DNA of 64,000 nucleotides, taken from contig JAKEET010000101.1 of the NCBI GenBank assembly GCA_022616435.1, positions 1-64,000 of the forward strand. Direction: 5' to 3'. Made by a program: the position numbers and the translations under genes. Position 1 is the first letter of the stretch, and the number at the start of each line of letters is the position of its first letter. Shown one piece after another: positions 17,621 through 26,216 of this stretch. This stretch comes from Gemmataceae bacterium (GTDB taxonomy: Bacteria > Planctomycetota > Planctomycetia > Gemmatales > Gemmataceae). The notes beneath the pieces are model-generated. The model did not search any database. It was not told the origin of the DNA and saw only the letters and a list, made by a program, of their open reading frames with translations.

Positions 17621-18037
17621 CTATTTCACGAGCAGCACGGAACACTTGGACAACAAGCTGACGCGGAAGCTCAGGCTGCCCCAGCCGGCCGTGGGTTTGT
17701 CCGGATCGAGACGCGGCGCCGTCAGCACGATCAGATCGGCGCCGCTCTCGGCGGCGTAACGGACGACCTCGCTCACGCGGTGGCCGTAGAGCACGGCATA
17801 TTGACAAGAGACTCCGCGGCGGAGAAGATCATCGGCGTATTTGCGCAGGTGCGCGTGCGCCGACTGCTCGAGCCGGTCGAAGAAGCTCTGTTCCTCTTCC
17901 CTGGAGACGCCCGGAATGACTTCGATGACATGCACGAGCGCGACCGTGGCGCCCTGTTGAGCCGCCTCGACGGCCGCCGTCAACACCGGTTGATGCTTGT
18001 CGGTCAGATCCAGGGGCAGCAGGAGTTTCGTGAACAT
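17621..18037 (-). CDS. Universal stress protein, UspA family
   Basis: ATG at 18037 follows GGAAGGGG at 7 bases and gives a 138-residue single Usp domain: MFTKLLLPLDLTDKHQPVLTAAVEAAQQGATVALVHVIEV at the N-terminus and GADLIVLTAPRL...VSLLSKCSVLLVK at the C-terminus. The canonical ATP-binding GxxGxxx(9)GS is not clear; the equivalent region reads GWGSLSFRVSLLSKCSVLLV, so this may be a non-ATP-binding type. It is divergent from the hydrolase/phosphoribosyltransferase pair, with which Usp genes often cluster in stress or dormancy loci. Confidence 0.85.
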   Translation of the reverse strand: MFTKLLLPLDLTDKHQPVLTAAVEAAQQGATVALVHVIEVIPGVSREEEQSFFDRLEQSAHAHLRKYADDLLRRGVSCQYAVLYGHRVSEVVRYAAESGADLIVLTAPRLDPDKPTAGWGSLSFRVSLLSKCSVLLVK

Positions 18038-18367
18038 GTTCGTTCCCCTTCCACGATTCGGGCGATTAGGGCGTTGTCCATACGGATACGGAGCGACTTT
18101 GCTCTCGCCAGCAATTTCACGCAAGTCCCGTGCCATTAGCAGGCTCGGTCCGCCCCGACGCCCTCGGCCCCACCGCTGGGCGGAACAGATACACCTCGTG
18201 TCGATATTCGCACGGCGTCCCGAGCATCGGAAATCGCCAATCCGGCGGAATTCGTGCGATTCACACTGGCCGAACCGGCACGTCGAACTTTCGCCAGCTC
18301 CGGCACAAGCGTTGCTTAATCGGCCCCTACCCTGGTTGCAAACGCGACGATCACATGAGGTCCACCG
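18038..18367. other. Divergent intergenic region, Usp / hydrolase
   Basis: This 330-base gap separates two divergent genes and must hold both promoters. No gene, strong palindrome or repeat was recognised. GAGGT at about 18357-18361 is a plausible ribosome-binding site for ATG 18368. Confidence 0.4.
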
Positions 18368-19071
18368 ATGGTGACCCCCATGCCCGTGGAGATCGACGAG
18401 CACGAAGTTGACATCCCGTCCGGCCCGCGGACGCTGCGCGGCATCCTGAGTGTGTGCCGGAGGCCGCGAAGGGAGTCGTCGCGTTCGCTCACGGCAGCGG
18501 CAGTGGCCGATTCAGTCCCCGCAATCAATATGTCGCGCGGGTGCTCCAGGAGGCCGGTTTGGCCACGCTCCTGCTCGATCTGCTGACCGGGGATGAAGCC
18601 GAAGACCGCCGCAACGTCTTCGACATTCCATTGCTGGCCGAGCGGCTCCACAGCGCCGCGAGCTGGCTTGGCCAGCACCCGGCAACGCGGTGTCTGCCCC
18701 TGGGATACTTCGGCGCCAGCACCGGGGCCGGCGCGGCGCTGGCGGCGGCGGCCCGCCATCCCGCCCGGGTCGACGCGATAGTATCCCGCGGCGGGCGGCC
18801 CGACCTGGCCGGCGTTGAGCTGCCCAAGGTGCAAGCGCCGACGTTGTTGATCGTCGGCGGCTATGATGACGTGGTGATCGAGCTGAACGAGCAATCCCTT
18901 CGTCGCCTGCGTTGCCCCAAACAGCTGGTCATCGTCCCCGGCGCAACGCACCTGTTCGAGGAGCCGGGCGCGCTCGAGGAAGTCGCCCGCTTGGCGAAAG
19001 AGTGGTTCGTGCGCAATCTCTTCCGTAACGAGCTCCGTGGCGAGTTGCGCAACGAGCATGGGACATCATAG
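18368..19071 (+). pseudogene. Alpha/beta hydrolase with a 2-base frameshift
   Basis: The first part (VEIDEHEVDIPSGPRTLRGILSV) and the second (PEAAKGVVAFAHGSGSGRFSPRN...) are the continuous N-terminus of a dienelactone-hydrolase-like protein, but they lie in different frames. The break is at GTGTGTG (18450-18456); removing one GT unit joins them exactly. The rest is intact: HGSGSG oxyanion loop, GYFGASTGAGAAL nucleophile elbow with Ser, and a late His in PGATHLFEEPGALEE. This hydrolase is often fused to, or next to, a phosphoribosyltransferase like the following gene. The lesion could be real, phase-variable or an assembly error. A GTG at 18454 could start a shortened protein. Confidence 0.75.
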
Positions 19072-19083
19072 ACGGAGAAAGCC

Positions 19084-19767
19084 ATGTTCCGCGATCGACC
19101 GGATGCCGCCCGGCAACTGGCGGCGAAGTTCAAGAAGCGGCCGTTGCATGATCCGCTGGTGCTGGCGATCCCGCGCGGCGGGGTGGTGACCGGGGCGGTG
19201 CTGGCGCGGGAGCTGGGCGCGGACCTCGACGTCGTCCTGTCCCGCAAGCTGCGCGCGCCCGGACAGCCTGAGCTGGCGATCGGGGCCATTTCCGAGGACG
19301 GGCAGGTCTACCTGAACCACCACGCCGAGGAGTTCGCGGCCGCCTGCGAGGATTACCTGGCCGAGGAGCGCCGCCGCCAGCTTGCCGAGATCGAGCGGCG
19401 GCGGTGGATGTTCCGCGCGGTGCGCCCGCAGGCCGCCATCGCGGGCCGCTCGGTCATCGTGACCGACGACGGCATTGCCACGGGATCGACGATGATCGCG
19501 GCCCTGCAAACGGTGCGCACGCAGAAGCCGCGTGAGTTGATTGTCGCCGTGCCGGTGGCGTCGCCGGATCGGCTGGCGGAAGTCGGCCATTGGTGCGACG
19601 ACGTGGTTTGTGTGCACGCGCCAGCGCTGTTCTGGGCGGTCGGCCAGTTCTACGACGACTTTCGCCCGGTCCAGGACAAGGAGGTGGTTGAAGTGCTGCG
19701 CAGCTTCGCCCCAGAGGGCGCGAACGATGAGACGAAGCCGGCGCCCCGCCAGAAGAGCGCACGCTAG
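19084..19767 (+). CDS. Phosphoribosyltransferase family protein
   Basis: The 227-residue product has the type I PRTase P-loop VIVTDDGIATGSTM, preceded by an N-terminal DPLVLAIPRGGVVTGAVLARELGADLDVVLSRKLRAPGQPELAIGAI segment diagnostic of COG1926. These proteins are predicted to bind PRPP; their base substrate is unknown. It begins 12 bases after the frameshifted hydrolase, so the two are probably translationally coupled; elsewhere the two domains are found as one fused protein. With the divergent Usp gene this suggests a stress-response locus. Confidence 0.87.
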   Translation: MFRDRPDAARQLAAKFKKRPLHDPLVLAIPRGGVVTGAVLARELGADLDVVLSRKLRAPGQPELAIGAISEDGQVYLNHHAEEFAAACEDYLAEERRRQLAEIERRRWMFRAVRPQAAIAGRSVIVTDDGIATGSTMIAALQTVRTQKPRELIVAVPVASPDRLAEVGHWCDDVVCVHAPALFWAVGQFYDDFRPVQDKEVVEVLRSFAPEGANDETKPAPRQKSAR

Positions 19768-19916
19768 GCCGCTCGAGGACAACCTCCAAAACGATCGTCA
19801 ACACAGATCGCACGATACTCAGGTCGAGTCATCTTTTCGCGAACTCGAAACTTGCCGTCGATCTGCCGGGTACCCTATCCTGGGAGAAGTTGCGCACACA
19901 CCATTGGAACTTCGCT

Positions 19917-21920
19917 ATGATGTGGCACTCGCTGACAAGGCTCGCCGGGCTCGCATGCTTGGTGTGCGTCCTGGGACACGCAGCCAGCAGTCCAGCCCGG
20001 AGCGATGCGGCGCCAAAGGCCGTGGCCTTCGGCGTCCGGGCGCCCGACACCCGCTCGCTTCGCGATCTGCGCGGCAACCAGCGGGCGTTGCACGATCTGC
20101 AGGGTGCGCGGGCCATCGCCATCGCTTTCGTCGGCGTCGAATGCCCGGTGTCCAACCTGTATCTGCCGGGGCTCGTCGAGCTGGAAAAGAAGTATCGCAA
20201 GCAGGGCGTGCAGTTCCTCGCGGTGTATCCCAATCCCCAGGAGGACGTCGACCTGATCGCGGGTCATGCGTACGACCGCAACGTGCCGTTCCTGGTGCTG
20301 CGCGACCTGGGCCATGAGTTCGCCGACGCATTGGGGGTCAGCCGCGTGCCCACGGTGGTCGTCCTCGACGGCGACCACAAGCTGCGCTATCGGGGCCGGG
20401 TAGACGATCAGTACGGCGTGTCCGGGCGCCGGCCCAAGGCGACCCGTGCCGACCTCGCGGAAGCCATCGAGGAAGTGTTGGCGGGTAAGAAGGTAAGCAT
20501 CGCCGAAACCGCTGCCGACGGATGTCTCATCGCCGGGGCGGCGAAGTCGTCCGCGCCGGCGCAGGTGACGTACAGCAAGCACGTCGCGCCGATCGTGCAG
20601 GCGCGCTGCCAGGTGTGCCATCGCGCCGGCCAGATCGCCCCATTCACGCTTTCGGGTTATGGCGACGCCGTCAAGCATGCGCGGATGATCCGCGAAGTCG
20701 CCGAGCAACGCCGCATGCCGCCGTGGCACGCCGATCCGCGCTACGGCCAGTTCCACAATAGCCGCCGCCTGTCGCGCACCGAGATCGACACCATCGCCGC
20801 CTGGGTGGACGGCGGCATGCTCCGGGGCGACGCCCGCGACCTGCCCAAGCCGCCGGCGTTTGCCGAGGGCTGGGTCCACGGCAAGCCCGACGTCGTCTTC
20901 GAGATGCCCGCGCCGTTCGATGTGCCGGCCACCGGCGTCGTCCCCTACAAGAACCACATCATTGACCCCAAGTTCGACGACGACGTGTGGGTGCAGACGG
21001 CGGAGTGTCGGCCGGGCGCCCCTGGCGTCGTCCATCACATCGTCGTCTACATCATGAGACCCGGCCAGCGCGGTCCGCTGGCGCCGGACGGCAATCTGTC
21101 GATCCTGGTCGGCTGGGCGCCGGGCGACCTGGGCCTGGTATTGCCGCCGGACACGGCCCGGCGCATTCCCAAGGGTTCGAAGCTGCGCCTGGAGATGCAC
21201 TACACGCCCAACGGCACGGCCGTGAAGGACCGTTCGTCCGTGGGGATTCGCTTCGCCAGGCAGCCGCCCCGGAACGAGCTGCTCCAGGCCGAGCTGGCGA
21301 ACGTGGCCATCGAGGTGCCGCCTTATGACCCGCACTACAAGGCCGAGGCGACGTTCCGTTTGCCCGCGGACGCCCGCCTCATCAGCCTGGCCCCGCACAT
21401 GCACTGGCGCGGCAAGCACTACTTCTACGAGGCGATCTACCCCGACGGCAAGAAACAGACGCTGCTCTCGGTGCCGCGCTGGGACTTCAACTGGCAAAAC
21501 GTGTATCGCTTCGAGGAGCCCATCAAGCTGCCCAAGGGGACCCGCATCCACACCGTGGCCCACTGGGACAACTCCAGCAACAATCTGCTCAACCCGGCGC
21601 CGGAGAAGTCCGTGCGCTTCGGCCTGCAATCGTGGGAAGAAATGATGGTCGGCTTTGTCAGCTATGTCTGGGAGCGGCCCGAGACGGCGGCCGAGCTGGC
21701 CAAGAATCCACCCAAGCAGTCCGACCTGTTCTTCGATCGGCTCGATCTCAACGGCGACGACGTGATCTCGGGCGACGAGATCCCGGCACGATTCCGGGCC
21801 GTCGCCCCGCTCGCGGGCATTACCCTGCCCGAGCGGATGACCCGCGCCGAGTTCGAGCGACTCTTCGGCGAGATGATGAAGCGGGTTCCCAAGGGGAAGA
21901 AGCGCGGTCAGCGGTTTTGA
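19917..21920 (+). CDS. Redoxin, cytochrome c and copper-oxygenase-like fusion
   Basis: From ATG at 19917 the product is 667 residues with a signal peptide. Domains in order: an AhpC/redoxin-like domain (RALHDLQGARAIAIAFVG, single Cys in VECPVSNLY); a mono-haem segment (CQVCHRAGQIAPF, then MPPWHADP); a copper type II ascorbate-dependent monooxygenase-like part with metal-type His (VVHHIVVYIMRPG, LEMHYTPNG, LAPHMHWRG); and a C-terminal EF-hand (DRLDLNGDDVISGDE). The layout is typical of planctomycete periplasmic proteins. No partner gene is adjacent; the stop overlaps a gene fossil. Confidence 0.8.
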   Translation: MMWHSLTRLAGLACLVCVLGHAASSPARSDAAPKAVAFGVRAPDTRSLRDLRGNQRALHDLQGARAIAIAFVGVECPVSNLYLPGLVELEKKYRKQGVQFLAVYPNPQEDVDLIAGHAYDRNVPFLVLRDLGHEFADALGVSRVPTVVVLDGDHKLRYRGRVDDQYGVSGRRPKATRADLAEAIEEVLAGKKVSIAETAADGCLIAGAAKSSAPAQVTYSKHVAPIVQARCQVCHRAGQIAPFTLSGYGDAVKHARMIREVAEQRRMPPWHADPRYGQFHNSRRLSRTEIDTIAAWVDGGMLRGDARDLPKPPAFAEGWVHGKPDVVFEMPAPFDVPATGVVPYKNHIIDPKFDDDVWVQTAECRPGAPGVVHHIVVYIMRPGQRGPLAPDGNLSILVGWAPGDLGLVLPPDTARRIPKGSKLRLEMHYTPNGTAVKDRSSVGIRFARQPPRNELLQAELANVAIEVPPYDPHYKAEATFRLPADARLISLAPHMHWRGKHYFYEAIYPDGKKQTLLSVPRWDFNWQNVYRFEEPIKLPKGTRIHTVAHWDNSSNNLLNPAPEKSVRFGLQSWEEMMVGFVSYVWERPETAAELAKNPPKQSDLFFDRLDLNGDDVISGDEIPARFRAVAPLAGITLPERMTRAEFERLFGEMMKRVPKGKKRGQRF

Positions 21921-22292
21921 TCGGGTCATTTTCCGCGGCACCTTGCGCAATTTGTCCTATCCGGCGGGGTTGCAACATTACTTGTGGGCGCATCGGACCC
22001 CCTTCAAGGATTTTTCGAAATTCAGCGCGGAGATCACAGAACGCGTGATTGCCGCCTCGGAACGTCATGCCAAAGAACGTGGGCGGGAGATTCGTTATTT
22101 GCCATGCAGTTCGGCGAGCAAGGAAGAGATTGCGCGGGCGATCGCGGCCCGCGATGACGTTCGCGAGGGGCTCATTTGCGTCTTGCGATGTGTCGAGCCG
22201 TGCATGTCGTTTCAGATCAACAAGAGCCAGCTGTGCAAGTCTACATCAATGGTCGCGAGTGGTTGGCCCGGCAGATGGATGGCGCCGGCATC
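21913..22292 (+). pseudogene. Fossil of a planctomycete conserved protein (VNGREWLARQ family)
   Basis: Reading from within the previous gene's stop, the frame gives DRVIFRGTLRNLSYPAGLQ, then continues with TPFKDFSKFSAEITERV and REGLICVLRCVEPCMSFQI. After a gap and a change of frame it ends VQVYINGREWLARQMDGAGI (22233-22292). From memory, a large family of uncharacterised planctomycete proteins has these blocks in this order, separated by about 50 more residues. The piece therefore lacks its start, an internal block and its C-terminus. It abuts an oppositely oriented sigma-factor fossil at about 22285. Confidence 0.6.
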
Positions 22293-22380
22293 GCTCGTCG
22301 TAAACGATCGGCAACAACTCCTCGGCAGCGTGCGGATCGCCCTTGTCGATTGCGGATAGGATGCTCGTGACGTTGCTCAT
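22282..22380 (-). pseudogene. N-terminal fossil of an ECF sigma factor
   Basis: ATG at 22380 opens MSNVTSILSAIDKGDP, then HAAEELLPIVYDERCRR, the characteristic first 33 residues of planctomycete ECF sigma factors of the Gob type. It then runs into sequence antisense to the neighbouring fossil. Sigma regions 2 and 4 are entirely lost. Confidence 0.65.
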
Positions 22381-22651
22381 GAAGACAAGGATACCTGACC
22401 GACCAGCATCGGGACAGGTGCCGACGCGCCAACGTGCCACGGTTGCCAACAATGCTCCGTTCAAGAGACTGGGCTCGGCGATGTACCCCACAAGGACGCA
22501 CGCCATCCGCACGACGGCGGTCGTCGCCGATTCGTCGCCTACAGAAATGCGCGTCGGGGTTTCGGACGTCTGATCGACCGAGGTTCGAATCGCTCGCCCG
22601 CGAGGAGATGTCCTGGTCGAGCCTACATTATTACATTATTGGTCCAGCCCG
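22381..22651. other. Intergenic region without recognised gene
   Basis: About 270 bases downstream of the PadR gene. No open frame resembles a protein; the sequence GGTTCGAATC near 22580 recalls a tRNA T-loop but no cloverleaf can be built around it. Confidence 0.5.
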
Positions 22652-22972
22652 TCACGGCGCGCCGTCGTCGACGACCTCCGCAAACAACTCCTTGAGCTTC
22701 GCGCGAGCGTGGCCGAGCAGCTTGCGGCCCTTGGCCGTGATCCGGTAGTTCTTCCTGCGGCGGCCGTTGAGGAGGTTCTCCTTGCAGGCCAGATAGCCGT
22801 TCTTCTCTAGCTGATGCAGGATTGGGTACAGCGTGCCGGGACTCAGCCGATAGCCGTGGCGGCGCAGCTCCTCGATCATGTCGATGCCGCAAATCGCTTC
22901 CTGGTCCGCGTGGTAGAGGACGTGCAGCCGCACGAAGCCGCCGAAGAAATGGTGCAACAGATCGTCGGACAT
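22652..22972 (-). CDS. PadR-family transcriptional regulator
   Basis: The 106-residue product is a compact PadR winged helix: CGIDMIEELRRHGYRLSPGTLYPILHQLEKNGYLACKE, then RRRKNYRITAKGRKLLGHARAKLKELFAEV. The SPGTLYPxLxxLExxGYL helix-wing signature is complete. PadR proteins are usually repressors released by small molecules. It is divergent from the diheme peroxidase gene, and a palindrome (22977-22993) begins five bases upstream of its start codon, which suggests autoregulation and control of the neighbouring operon. Confidence 0.9.
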   Translation of the reverse strand: MSDDLLHHFFGGFVRLHVLYHADQEAICGIDMIEELRRHGYRLSPGTLYPILHQLEKNGYLACKENLLNGRRRKNYRITAKGRKLLGHARAKLKELFAEVVDDGAP

Positions 22973-22976
22973 GCTG

Positions 22977-22993
22977 ATATCGACTTTCGATAT
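22977..22993. promoter_or_regulatory. Candidate PadR operator
   Basis: ATATCGA-CTT-TCGATAT is a perfect 7+7 inverted repeat between the divergent PadR and diheme peroxidase genes. Its right half continues as TCGATATTGCC, a string found again at 25492-25502 upstream of the small haem-protein gene. Confidence 0.55.
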
Positions 22994-23116
22994 TGCCGGA
23001 CGGTCCCCACGCCGCTACCCTATTTTCTGGCCCCGATCGGCACGCGGCAAGTGCGGCGTCGCGCCGGCCGGCGACGCCTTGGTGAGTTTGGCTGATGTCT
23101 TCGAAAGGAGTCTTTC

Positions 23117-24121
23117 ATGAGAATGCGACCTCCGAAACTCGTTGCCATTGCAGCGCTCACATTTGGGTTGGCCACGGCGCGATCCGCCGGCGACGGCGAC
23201 AAGCTCCGCGACGAGGCGAAGCGGCTCTTCGGCGCGATCAAGGCAGTCCCGCAAGCGCGGCTTGCCGATCCTGATGTGACGCTCGGCCACGCCCTGTTCT
23301 GGGACACCCGTCTGTCCGCGAACGGCAAGGTCGCTTGCGCGAGCTGCCACATGGCCAGCGACTGGGGCGCCGACGCGCGCCGGTTTTCCGTGGACGCCAA
23401 GGGCAAGAATACGGGCCGCAACTCGCAGACGGTGCTCAACGCCATGTTGCAACCCTCGCTGCGCTGGACCGGCGATCGCAAGTCCGGCGCCCATCAGGCG
23501 GAGAAGTCGCTGACCGGATCGATGGGATTTGCCTCGGCCGACGTGGCCGTGCCGCTGCTCAAGAAGCTCGGTTACGAGGCGGCGTTCAAATCCGCCTTTC
23601 CGAAGGACGCGGCGCCCGTATCGCCCGCCAACTATGCCAAGGCCATCGAGGCGTACCAAGCCACGCTGCTGACGCCGGCGCCCTTCGATCGGTTCCTGGA
23701 AGGACAGGATGACGCCCTGAACGCGAAGCAGCAAGCCGGGCTCAAGGAGTTCCTGAACCACGGTTGCGCAAAGTGCCACAGTGGCCCGTTGCTCGGCGGC
23801 GGCTCGATCCGGAAGTTCGGCGTGGAAAAGGAATACTGGACGGCCACCAAGTCGGAGAAGAAGGACGCCGGCCTCTTCACCGCGACCAAGAAGGAAGCCG
23901 ACCTCTACAAGTTCCGCGTGTCCAACCTGCGCAACGTCGCCAAGACCGGGCCCTACTTCCACGACGGTTCCGTCGCCGATCTGAAGGAAGCAGTGCAAGT
24001 GATGGCGGACGTGCAGCTCGGGAACCGGCTCAGTGACGCGGACGCCGCCGCCATCGTCGCCTTCCTCGAAACGCTCACGGGCGATGTGCCGAGGCACTAT
24101 GGCCCGCCGAAGCAGCCTTGA
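23117..24121 (+). CDS. Diheme cytochrome c peroxidase / MauG-like protein
   Basis: The 334-residue product has a signal peptide (ending near ARSAGDG) and two c-type haem sites: CASCH (about residue 74) and CAKCH (about residue 217). The first is preceded by LFWDTRLSANGKVA and followed by the RFSVDAKGKNTGRNSQTVLNA block typical of CCP/MauG proteins; late motifs FRVSNLRNVAKTGPYFHDGSVADLKEAV give the FRTPxLRNVxxTAPYFHDG-like signature. The family reduces H2O2 or oxidises protein substrates in the periplasm. It leads a likely operon with a rhodanese and a ferric-reductase-like membrane protein, under probable PadR control. Confidence 0.92.
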   Translation: MRMRPPKLVAIAALTFGLATARSAGDGDKLRDEAKRLFGAIKAVPQARLADPDVTLGHALFWDTRLSANGKVACASCHMASDWGADARRFSVDAKGKNTGRNSQTVLNAMLQPSLRWTGDRKSGAHQAEKSLTGSMGFASADVAVPLLKKLGYEAAFKSAFPKDAAPVSPANYAKAIEAYQATLLTPAPFDRFLEGQDDALNAKQQAGLKEFLNHGCAKCHSGPLLGGGSIRKFGVEKEYWTATKSEKKDAGLFTATKKEADLYKFRVSNLRNVAKTGPYFHDGSVADLKEAVQVMADVQLGNRLSDADAAAIVAFLETLTGDVPRHYGPPKQP

Positions 24122-24272
24122 CCGTCGCTCCAGACTGGCGCAACCGCCACCTCGAGAATGCGATTGACGGGCAACCCAAGCGCCGTTAGCGTGTTTTCGT
24201 GGGATGGCGTGGCCGCCGTGTCGTCGTGCATGGAGGGTTGAGCTGCGCGTCCACTTGAAGCCGGGCTTGCTC

Positions 24273-24785
24273 ATGCAGAAGTCATCCTCTGGAAAATGGA
24301 TCTGGACTGTCGTGGCAGTGCTGTTTTTCGGAGGCCTGGCTTGCCCGGCGCTGGTCGAGACGCTGCGCGGGCGCAATCGACAGGAATGGAAGGACTTCAC
24401 GCCCACGATTGCGCCGGAAAAAGCCGCGGCCATGATTGCTCAGGGAAAGAAGGTGGTGTTCGTCGATGTACGTGAGGCCGAGGAACACGAAGAGTTTCAT
24501 ATTCCCGGCTCCCTCCATATCACGCTGCCCGATCTTCATTCGGCCGATCCCAAGCAGTTCGCAGGCGCCGATGCGGTGATCGCCTATTGCTTGAAGGATT
24601 TCCGAGGTTGGGAAGGGTGCAAGATTCTCGCCGAACGCGGCGTCAAGAACGTGATGATCCTCGAAGGATTCGGGACCCGAGCCTGGGCAAAGAAGAAGCT
24701 TCCCCTGGCGGGCCGATTTCCCGGCACGACCGACGAGGAGGCGCTGGCCGAGATTACCTTGAAGTTCGGGAGAGCCAAGCGATGA
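24273..24785 (+). CDS. Membrane-anchored rhodanese-like protein
   Basis: From ATG at 24273 the product is 170 residues: an N-terminal helix (WIWTVVAVLFFGGLACPALV) and a single rhodanese domain (VVFVDVREAEEHEEFHIPGSLHITL...ADAVIAYCLKDFRGWEGCKILAERGVKNVMILEGFGTRAW). The active-site Cys is present in the loop CLKDFRG, so sulfur transfer or a related thiol chemistry is possible. The stop overlaps the next start (ATGA), indicating translational coupling with the ferric-reductase-like gene. Confidence 0.85.
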   Translation: MQKSSSGKWIWTVVAVLFFGGLACPALVETLRGRNRQEWKDFTPTIAPEKAAAMIAQGKKVVFVDVREAEEHEEFHIPGSLHITLPDLHSADPKQFAGADAVIAYCLKDFRGWEGCKILAERGVKNVMILEGFGTRAWAKKKLPLAGRFPGTTDEEALAEITLKFGRAKR

Positions 24786-25465
24786 CCGTCGCACATCGCC
24801 GGATCGTCGCGGTCGCCGGACTCGCCGTGCTGCTGGTGATCCCCCTGGCCGCGTTCCTGTTCAACGTCATTGGCGCGGCGCGGTACTTGACCCCGCAGTC
24901 GCCGCCGGGCCAGGCTGCCTACATCATGATGCGGCCCGCGGGACACGTCGCCTTCGTGCTGATGTTCGTGCAGGTGGTCGTGGGGTCCAATGCGGGCGCG
25001 GTCGCCAACTGGTTGGCGTGGCCGGGACTGGTGCGCTTTCATCGCGCGCTCGGGGTGTTTACCCTGGGGGCAATGCTGGCGCACCCGCTGCTGTTCGGCT
25101 GGGGCCGCACGCTGCGGGCCGGTTATGAACAGGTTCTGGTCACGTTCTTGCCGCATCTGAACGAGAACTACTGGGAAACCTCGCTGGCCTTCGGTGTGTT
25201 TGCTTTGTACGGCGTGTTGCTCGCGATCGCAGCGGCGGTAGGGGCGCCCCGGCTGGGCGAGCGCGCCTGGCGCATCGTGCACGCGCTCAACTACGCCGCC
25301 TTCTTCGCGGCGTTCTACCACTGCATTTCCATCGGTTCCGAGACGCGGATGCTGTTCGTGTGGATCGAGTACGTCGCGCTCGCGATCGTCGCCTTTGGGG
25401 CGCTCGCATTTCGCTTGGGCCGATTTCTGCCCGCCGCCCCCCGCCTCGCCGCCGATCGTCCGTGA
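24782..25465 (+). CDS. Ferric-reductase-like transmembrane haem protein
   Basis: The 227-residue product has six or so hydrophobic helices with His residues placed for b-haem coordination: PAGHVAFVLMF, LVRFHRALGVFTLGAMLAHPLLF, RIVHALNYAAFFAAFYHCISIG. This matches the ferric reductase transmembrane (FRD/YedZ) four-helix core; no flavin domain is attached. It would pass electrons across the membrane, plausibly to the haem proteins encoded beside it. Start ATG 24782 overlaps the rhodanese stop. Confidence 0.8.
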   Translation: MTVAHRRIVAVAGLAVLLVIPLAAFLFNVIGAARYLTPQSPPGQAAYIMMRPAGHVAFVLMFVQVVVGSNAGAVANWLAWPGLVRFHRALGVFTLGAMLAHPLLFGWGRTLRAGYEQVLVTFLPHLNENYWETSLAFGVFALYGVLLAIAAAVGAPRLGERAWRIVHALNYAAFFAAFYHCISIGSETRMLFVWIEYVALAIVAFGALAFRLGRFLPAAPRLAADRP

Positions 25466-25482
25466 AATCGGGCGGCGATCCG

Positions 25483-25511
25483 TATCGCAATTCGATATTG
25501 CCGCTCGATAT
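25483..25511. promoter_or_regulatory. Second candidate PadR box cluster
   Basis: TATCG-N5-CGATA (25483-25497) overlaps TCGATAT (25492-25498), and a second TCGATAT follows at 25505-25511. The element resembles the palindrome upstream of PadR and precedes the small haem-protein gene by about 95 bases. Confidence 0.4.
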
Positions 25512-25604
25512 GCGGCCCTCTAGACCATCGCTGTTGCCATCGCTGATGCGGCAGCTCACCGCGAAACGCCTCGAAGTAATTCACACCTTCAACGAGGTAC
25601 TGCC

Positions 25605-26138
25605 ATGAACCAAAAGGTCTCCTGGAAGTGGTTGATCGTTGCTTTTGCCGCGGGGGCATTGGTCGCGCTGCGCTGGGCGCCAGGCACCGTGCCTGTTCGG
25701 GCACAAGCGGCACAAGAAAAGGCTGTCCAACCCGGCCCCACGTGGCTGCAGGGCGAGCCGGCGGCGAAATGGGGCCAGGTCGAAAAGCACTTCCGCGGCC
25801 TCGACGTCGCCATGGCCGAGATCGGCTATCGCTACGGCGAACTGCTGAGGGCGGCCAAGACGAACAACTGGGAATACGCCAAGTATCACACCGAGAAGAT
25901 CGAATTCGCGCTTCGACTTGCGGTGGAGCGTCGGCCGAAGCGTGCCAAGTCCGCCGACACGTTTCTGAAAGAAGCCATTCCCACCGTTCTGACGGCGATT
26001 GAGTCCAAGAACGCCAGCGACATGAAGACGGCCCTGGCCAAACTCCACTATCAGTGCTAACTGTGCCATGGCGGCGAGAAGGTGCTCTATTTCAACGAGG
26101 TTGTCGATCGCATTCGCGACCGCGCCGCCAGAGAATAA
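25605..26138 (+). pseudogene. Small secreted c-type haem protein broken inside CxxCH
   Basis: The frame encodes a signal peptide (WKWLIVAFAAGALVALRWAPG, ending near RAQA) and a helical protein with AKWGQVEKHFRGLDVAMAEIGYRYGELLRAAKTNNWEYAKYHTEKIEFAL. It then reads HYQC, TAA (26058-26060), LCHGGEKVLYFNEVVDRIRDRAARE and a second stop at 26136. Reading through, the motif is C-stop-L-C-H, that is a CxxCH haem site whose first x codon is TAA. A one-base change would restore a 177-residue monohaem protein. As written, the 151-residue product lacks haem. It lies behind the ferric-reductase operon. Confidence 0.7.
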
Positions 26139-26216
26139 CCTGGGCGCCAAAGAACGCTGCCTGCCGCCCGCCGTAGCCGCTCTCTCCTGTTCGGCCGGCC
26201 GGCAACAGCGTCATCG

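Noticed and set aside
22560-22610. tRNA gene, from the T-loop-like GGTTCGAATC
   Set aside because: The flanking bases do not form a T-stem of five pairs, and no anticodon or acceptor stem can be found at the required distances.
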